From Thiobacillaceae bacterium (GTDB lineage: Bacteria; Pseudomonadota; Gammaproteobacteria; Burkholderiales; Thiobacillaceae), in contig JAAPAA010000074.1 of assembly GCA_012274165.1 (NCBI GenBank), positions 1 to 10,205 of the forward strand: 10,205 nucleotides of DNA, given 5' to 3'. Position 1 is the first letter of the stretch; every line of letters begins with the position of its first letter. A program made the position numbers and the translations under genes. The notes under the pieces are model-generated. The model was not told the DNA's origin and made no database searches. It saw nothing but the letters and a program-made list of their open reading frames with translations. Positions 6,993-10,205 of the stretch are shown in pieces.

Positions 6993-7022
6993 TTGCCTCA
7001 GTCAGCCTTGCTGACGGATAAT
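6993..7022 (+). promoter_or_regulatory. Putative sigma70-type promoter for tkt (-gap)
   Basis: TTGCCT (6993-6998, 4/6 to TTGACA) and GATAAT (7017-7022, 5/6 to TATAAT) are separated by 18 nt. This would start transcription near 7029, about 80 nt before the tkt ATG. The spacer is almost wholly occupied by a perfect palindrome at 7001-7015. A competing reading of the same DNA is a terminator-like hairpin. Confidence 0.45.
7001..7015. promoter_or_regulatory. Perfect 6-3-6 palindrome, possible operator
   Basis: GTCAGC, CTT, GCTGAC form a perfect inverted repeat inside the spacer of the putative tkt promoter. It contains T-N11-A and, more precisely, TCA-N7-TGA, which fits the TNA-N7-TNA pattern known for LysR-type CbbR regulators of Calvin-cycle genes. 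That pattern has low information content, so the regulator is only a guess. Outside it, CCTCA (6996-7000) and TGAGG (7023-7027) are also complementary and are followed by TTTTA. The whole could therefore fold as a bulged hairpin and act as an inefficient terminator for livF. Confidence 0.4.
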
Positions 7023-7110
7023 TGAGGTTTTACATAGTCTGCCCAAGCTGTCTTCCGACCGCTGTCCGGGCGATTACCCAAGCCAGTTTTTTTAGCCCTA
7101 AGGGAACGCA

Positions 7111-9096
7111 ATGCCAACCCGTAAAGACCTTGCCAATGCTATCCGCGCACTCGCGATGGATGCTGTCGAAAAAGCCAAATCCGGTCACCCCGGCGCCCCC
7201 ATGGGTATGGCGGAAATCGCCGAAACGCTGTGGAACCACCACATGCGCCACAACCCCACCAACCCGAAATGGGCGGACCGTGACCGCTTTGTATTGAGCA
7301 ACGGCCACGGCTCGATGCTGATCTATTCGCTGCTGCACCTGACCGGCTACGACCTGTCGATCGAAGACATCAAGCAGTTCCGCCAGTTGCACTCCAAGAC
7401 CCCGGGTCACCCCGAGTACGGTTACGCGCCCGGCATCGAGACGACCACCGGTCCGCTCGGCCAGGGCATCACCAATGCGGTCGGCATGGCCATGGCAGAG
7501 AAAGTGCTCGCCGCTGAGTTCAACAAACCGGGCCACACCATCGTCGACCACCATACCTACGCGTTCATGGGCGACGGCTGCATGATGGAAGGCATCTCGC
7601 ATGAAGCCTGCGCGCTGGCCGGCACCTGGAACCTCGGCAAGCTGATCGCATTTTGGGACGACAACGGCATCTCGATCGACGGTCATGTCGAAAACTGGTT
7701 TACCGACGACACCGCCAAGCGCTTTGAGGCTTACGGCTGGCACGTTATCCCCCACGTCGACGGCCATGATGTCGTCGCGCTCGAAGCCGCCATTCAGGCC
7801 GCCAAGGCCAACACCGACAAGCCCACCCTGATCTGCTGCAAAACCATCATCGGCAAGGGCTCTCCCAACAAGGAAGGCACGCATGACGTGCACGGTGCTG
7901 CGCTCGGCCACGACGAAATCGTAGCCACCCGCAAGCACATCGGCTGGAATCACCCCGCGTTTGAAATCCCAGCTGACATCTATGCCGGCTGGGATGCCAA
8001 GACCAAGGGTCAAGGACTGGAAACGCTGTGGAACAACAAGTTTGCCGAATACAAGGCCTCTTTCCCGGCCGAGGCAGCCGAGTTCGAGCGCCGCATGAAG
8101 GGCGAGCTGCCTGCCAATTTCCAGGCGCACGTCGCTGAAAAACTGGCTGCGATCAACGCCAAGGCCGAAACCGTCGCCACCCGCAAGGCAAGCCAGATCG
8201 CGATCAACGCGCTGGCCCCCGCGCTGCCCGAGTTCCTCGGCGGCTCGGCCGACCTCACCGGCTCCAACCTGACCAACTGGGAAGGCTGTCACACGGTGCG
8301 CCACGGCAAACCCGGCAACTACATCAGCTACGGCGTGCGTGAATTCGGCATGGCCGCGATCATGAACGGCATGGCGCTGCACGGTGGCCTGCTGCCGTTC
8401 GGCGGCACCTTCCTGATGTTCTCGGAATACTCGCGCAACGCCATCCGCATGGCGGCATTGATGAAGCAGCGCGTGATCCATGTGTTCACCCACGACTCGA
8501 TCGGCCTTGGCGAAGACGGCCCGACCCACCAGCCGGTGGAACAGACCGCCACCCTGCGCATGATCCCGAACATCGACGTCTGGCGTCCCTGTGACACCGT
8601 CGAGACCATGGTCGGCTGGGCGCATTCGGTCGAGCGCACCGACGGCCCCACCTGCCACATCCTCAGCCGCCAGAACCTGCCGTTCATGGCGCGTGACGCC
8701 GCCACCCTGGCCAACATCGCCAAGGGCGGCTACGTGCTGAAGGATGCTGCAGGCGCAAAAGCCATCATCATCGCCACCGGCTCCGAAGTTGAGCTGGCCA
8801 TGAAGGCCGCTGATGCTTTGGCTGCCGAAGGCGTGCCGGTGCGCGTGGTGTCGATGCCGTCTACCAACACCTTTGATCGCCAGGACGCCGCCTACAAGGC
8901 CAGCGTGCTGACCAAAGGCCTGCCGCGCGTCGCGGTCGAAGCCGGTGTCACCGACTTCTGGCGCAAGTACGTCGGTCTGGAAGGCGCCGTGATCGGTATC
9001 GACACCTTCGGTGAATCCGCTCCCGCACCTGCGCTGTACAAGCACTTCGGCATCACTGCCGAAGCGGTTGCGGCAGCGGTCAAAGGCGTTCTGTAA
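7111..9096 (+). CDS. tkt: Transketolase
   Basis: This 661-residue, thiamine-diphosphate-dependent enzyme moves two-carbon ketol units between sugar phosphates in the Calvin cycle and the non-oxidative pentose phosphate pathway. Length is typical of full transketolases (about 660-670). The N-terminal PP domain shows KSGHPGAPMGMAE with H26, NGHG with H66, GPLGQGI (114-120), and the ThDP/metal motif GDGCMMEG (154-161) extending to WDDNGISIDG with N185. H261 lies in DVHGAAL. The Pyr domain has GGSADLTGSN and the catalytic Glu E411 in YGVREFGM. A C-terminal domain ends FGITAEAVAAAVKGVL. The start is the ATG at 7111 with AAGGGA 5 nt upstream. gap follows in the same direction after 153 nt, so the two probably form a central carbon operon. 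In an autotroph the gene could be named cbbT; nothing in the window proves autotrophy. Confidence 0.97.
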   Translation: MPTRKDLANAIRALAMDAVEKAKSGHPGAPMGMAEIAETLWNHHMRHNPTNPKWADRDRFVLSNGHGSMLIYSLLHLTGYDLSIEDIKQFRQLHSKTPGHPEYGYAPGIETTTGPLGQGITNAVGMAMAEKVLAAEFNKPGHTIVDHHTYAFMGDGCMMEGISHEACALAGTWNLGKLIAFWDDNGISIDGHVENWFTDDTAKRFEAYGWHVIPHVDGHDVVALEAAIQAAKANTDKPTLICCKTIIGKGSPNKEGTHDVHGAALGHDEIVATRKHIGWNHPAFEIPADIYAGWDAKTKGQGLETLWNNKFAEYKASFPAEAAEFERRMKGELPANFQAHVAEKLAAINAKAETVATRKASQIAINALAPALPEFLGGSADLTGSNLTNWEGCHTVRHGKPGNYISYGVREFGMAAIMNGMALHGGLLPFGGTFLMFSEYSRNAIRMAALMKQRVIHVFTHDSIGLGEDGPTHQPVEQTATLRMIPNIDVWRPCDTVETMVGWAHSVERTDGPTCHILSRQNLPFMARDAATLANIAKGGYVLKDAAGAKAIIIATGSEVELAMKAADALAAEGVPVRVVSMPSTNTFDRQDAAYKASVLTKGLPRVAVEAGVTDFWRKYVGLEGAVIGIDTFGESAPAPALYKHFGITAEAVAAAVKGVL

Positions 9097-9135
9097 TCAG
9101 GGGGCAGGATTCAGGAGTCAGGAGTCAGGGAATGG

Positions 9136-9150
9136 GCGGCCAAAGGCCGC
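9136..9150. repeat. Inner hairpin 1 of the tkt-gap element
   Basis: GCGGCC and GGCCGC pair perfectly around an AAA loop. The stem could extend by GG/CC (9134-9135 with 9152-9153) past one bulged A. Confidence 0.6.
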
Positions 9151-9163
9151 ACCTTCTTTGAAT

Positions 9164-9178
9164 GCGGGCCTGGCCCGC
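9164..9178. repeat. Inner hairpin 2 of the tkt-gap element
   Basis: GCGGGCC-T-GGCCCGC is a perfect palindrome with a single central base. As RNA it would form a 5-bp stem with a 5-nt loop. Confidence 0.6.
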
Positions 9179-9249
9179 TCGTCGCCTGAATCCTGATCCC
9201 TGAATCCTGACCCCTAATAAGATTTTCAACTTCACTCTGGAGACTGCAA

Positions 9250-10205
9250 ATGGCAATCAAAGTTGGTATTAACGGTTTTGGCCGCATCGGCCGCATGGCT
9301 TTCCGCGCTATCGCCAAGGATTTCCCCGAAATCGAAGTGGTCGCGATCAACGACCTGCTCGACCCCGAGTATTTGGCTTACATGCTGAAATACGACTCGG
9401 TGCATGGCCGTTTCAACGGTGAAGTTTCGGTCAGCGGCAGCAACCTGATTGTCAACGGCAAGACCGTTCGCCTGACCGCCGAGCGCGATCCCGCCAACCT
9501 GAAGTGGAACGAAGCCGGCGCCGACATCGTGATCGAGTGCACCGGCTTCTTCCTCGACGACGAGACCTGTCAGAAGCACATCGCTGCCGGTGCAAAGAAA
9601 GTCGTGATGAGCGCCCCGTCCAAGGACGCCACCCCGATGTTCGTCTACGGCGTCAACCACGACACCTACGCCGGTCAGGCCATCGTGTCCGCTGCATCCT
9701 GCACCACCAACTGCCTGGCGCCCGTTGCCAAGGTGCTGAACGACAACTGGGGCCTGAAGCGCGGCCTGATGACCACCGTTCACGCGGCAACCGCCACGCA
9801 AAAAACCGTTGACGGCCCGTCGATGAAAGACTGGCGCGGCGGCCGCGGCATCCTGGAAAACATCATCCCGTCGTCCACTGGCGCTGCAAAGGCCGTTGGC
9901 GTGGTGTTGCCGGCACTCAAAGGCAAGCTGACCGGCATTGCGTTCCGCGTGCCGACCTCCGACGTGTCGGTGGTCGATCTGACGGTTGAACTGGACAAGC
10001 CCGCAACCTACGCCGAAATTTGCGCTGCGATGAAAGCGGCATCAGAAGGCGCGATGAAGGGCACGCTCGGCTACACCGACGAAAAAGTCGTCTCCACCGA
10101 TTTCCGTGGCGTCGGCTTCTCCTCGATCTTCGATGCCGAAGCCGGTATTGCGCTGGACAGCACCTTCGTCAAAATCGTGTCGTGGTACGACAACGAATAC
10201 GGCTA
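9250..10205 (+). CDS. gap: Glyceraldehyde-3-phosphate dehydrogenase, type I (C-terminus cut by window end)
   Basis: This phosphorylating GAPDH interconverts glyceraldehyde-3-phosphate and 1,3-bisphosphoglycerate with NAD(H) or NADP(H). The window holds 318 codons; the family is usually about 330-336, so only some 15 residues are missing. The N-terminal Rossmann motif is GINGFGRIGRMAFRA. AINDL places Asp35 after the second strand, which favours NAD over NADP. The catalytic Cys is C151 in SAASCTTNC, and the paired base is H178 in TTVHAATATQ. The substrate loop reads DGPSMKDWRGGRG, then PSSTGAAKAVG. The last complete residues are WYDNEYG. The ATG at 9250 has TGGAGA about 8 nt upstream. It is downstream of tkt and probably cotranscribed; in related bacteria pgk and pyk often follow, which is not visible here. 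No residue loss or frameshift is seen. Confidence 0.96.
   Translation, partial: MAIKVGINGFGRIGRMAFRAIAKDFPEIEVVAINDLLDPEYLAYMLKYDSVHGRFNGEVSVSGSNLIVNGKTVRLTAERDPANLKWNEAGADIVIECTGFFLDDETCQKHIAAGAKKVVMSAPSKDATPMFVYGVNHDTYAGQAIVSAASCTTNCLAPVAKVLNDNWGLKRGLMTTVHAATATQKTVDGPSMKDWRGGRGILENIIPSSTGAAKAVGVVLPALKGKLTGIAFRVPTSDVSVVDLTVELDKPATYAEICAAMKAASEGAMKGTLGYTDEKVVSTDFRGVGFSSIFDAEAGIALDSTFVKIVSWYDNEYG

Larger units (their letters stand above)
6836..7110. other. Intergenic region between livF and tkt
   Basis: This 275-nt region has no credible gene; short open frames on both strands lack start signals and family resemblance. Base composition is less GC-rich than the genes. The first 155 nt show no clear terminator for livF. 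Around 6963-6984 there is a weak imperfect hairpin (CCAAGC with GCTTTGG, one bulge). The notable part is 6993-7031, a possible promoter plus palindrome. A run of seven T (7087-7093) precedes the tkt ribosome-binding site AAGGGA (7100-7105). Confidence 0.5.
9099..9215. repeat. Intergenic inverted-repeat element between tkt and gap, with two inner hairpins
   Basis: The left arm (9099-9129) and right arm (9185-9215) are complementary at 27 of 31 positions by my hand alignment. Each arm is itself a string of 7-nt units of the type ATTCAGG / AGTCAGG / GATCAGG. The 55-nt centre holds two compact palindromes: GCGGCC-AAA-GGCCGC (9136-9150) and GCGGGCC-T-GGCCCGC (9164-9178). As RNA this would fold into a long stem closing a multi-branch loop. 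The organisation resembles dispersed REP/BIME-like or small non-autonomous elements. It starts 2 nt after the tkt stop. It has no U-run of a classical terminator immediately after the stem, although GATTTTC follows at 9221-9227. Whether it is repeated elsewhere in the genome cannot be seen here. Confidence 0.75.

Noticed and set aside
7022..7297. Short open frame running into tkt
   Set aside because: It overlaps the clearly real tkt start in a different frame, without a ribosome-binding site or recognisable product.
7030..9045. A 671-codon open frame antisense to tkt
   Set aside because: It mirrors tkt almost exactly, which is common opposite GC-rich, strongly codon-biased genes. Its protein has no recognisable domain and is dominated by V, G, H, A and R runs, and tkt is unmistakable on the other strand.

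Overview
The window is GC-rich with tightly packed genes. Its gene content and order suggest a betaproteobacterium, possibly an autotroph-rich lineage such as the Nitrosomonadales. This is inference from two things: the argS / SPOR protein / dsbA / short-chain dehydrogenase order, and a tkt-gap pair of the kind seen in Calvin-cycle or glycolytic operons of that group. No taxonomic marker such as rRNA is present.

Layout. (1) Positions 1-3113, minus strand, form a compact operon read right to left: argS (arginyl-tRNA synthetase), a single-pass membrane SPOR-domain protein, dsbA (periplasmic thiol:disulfide oxidoreductase), then the start of a short-chain dehydrogenase/reductase (SDR). The genes overlap or sit 2-5 nt apart. 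The SDR is broken at about position 57. Its N-terminus reads on the minus strand, but positions 1-57 read on the plus strand as what looks like the next piece of the same protein. That is an inverted junction, either a real inversion or a fold-back assembly or amplification artefact. (2) Positions 3114-3371 are a divergent intergenic region with a perfect TATAAT facing argS. (3) Positions 3372-6835, plus strand, are livH-livM-livG-livF, four overlapping genes for the two permeases and two ATPases of a branched-chain amino acid type (HAAT family) ABC importer. No periplasmic binding-protein gene is in the window. (4) Positions 6836-7110 are a 275-nt gap holding a plausible sigma70-type promoter whose spacer is a perfect 6-3-6 palindrome. 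(5) Positions 7111-10205, plus strand, are tkt (transketolase) and gap (glyceraldehyde-3-phosphate dehydrogenase, cut by the window end). They are separated by a 153-nt spacer carrying a complex inverted-repeat element.

How the genes work together. The first operon mixes translation (ArgS) with envelope functions (SPOR, DsbA). The liv block should import amino acids or similar small polar solutes once a binding protein delivers them. Tkt and Gap share glyceraldehyde-3-phosphate and belong to central carbon metabolism, either the Calvin cycle or pentose phosphate plus glycolysis. All complete genes are ordinary members of known families. I saw no mobile element, CRISPR array, RNA gene or unknown multi-gene system. 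The items most worth a second look are the inverted SDR junction, the repeat element between tkt and gap, and the palindrome in the putative tkt promoter.
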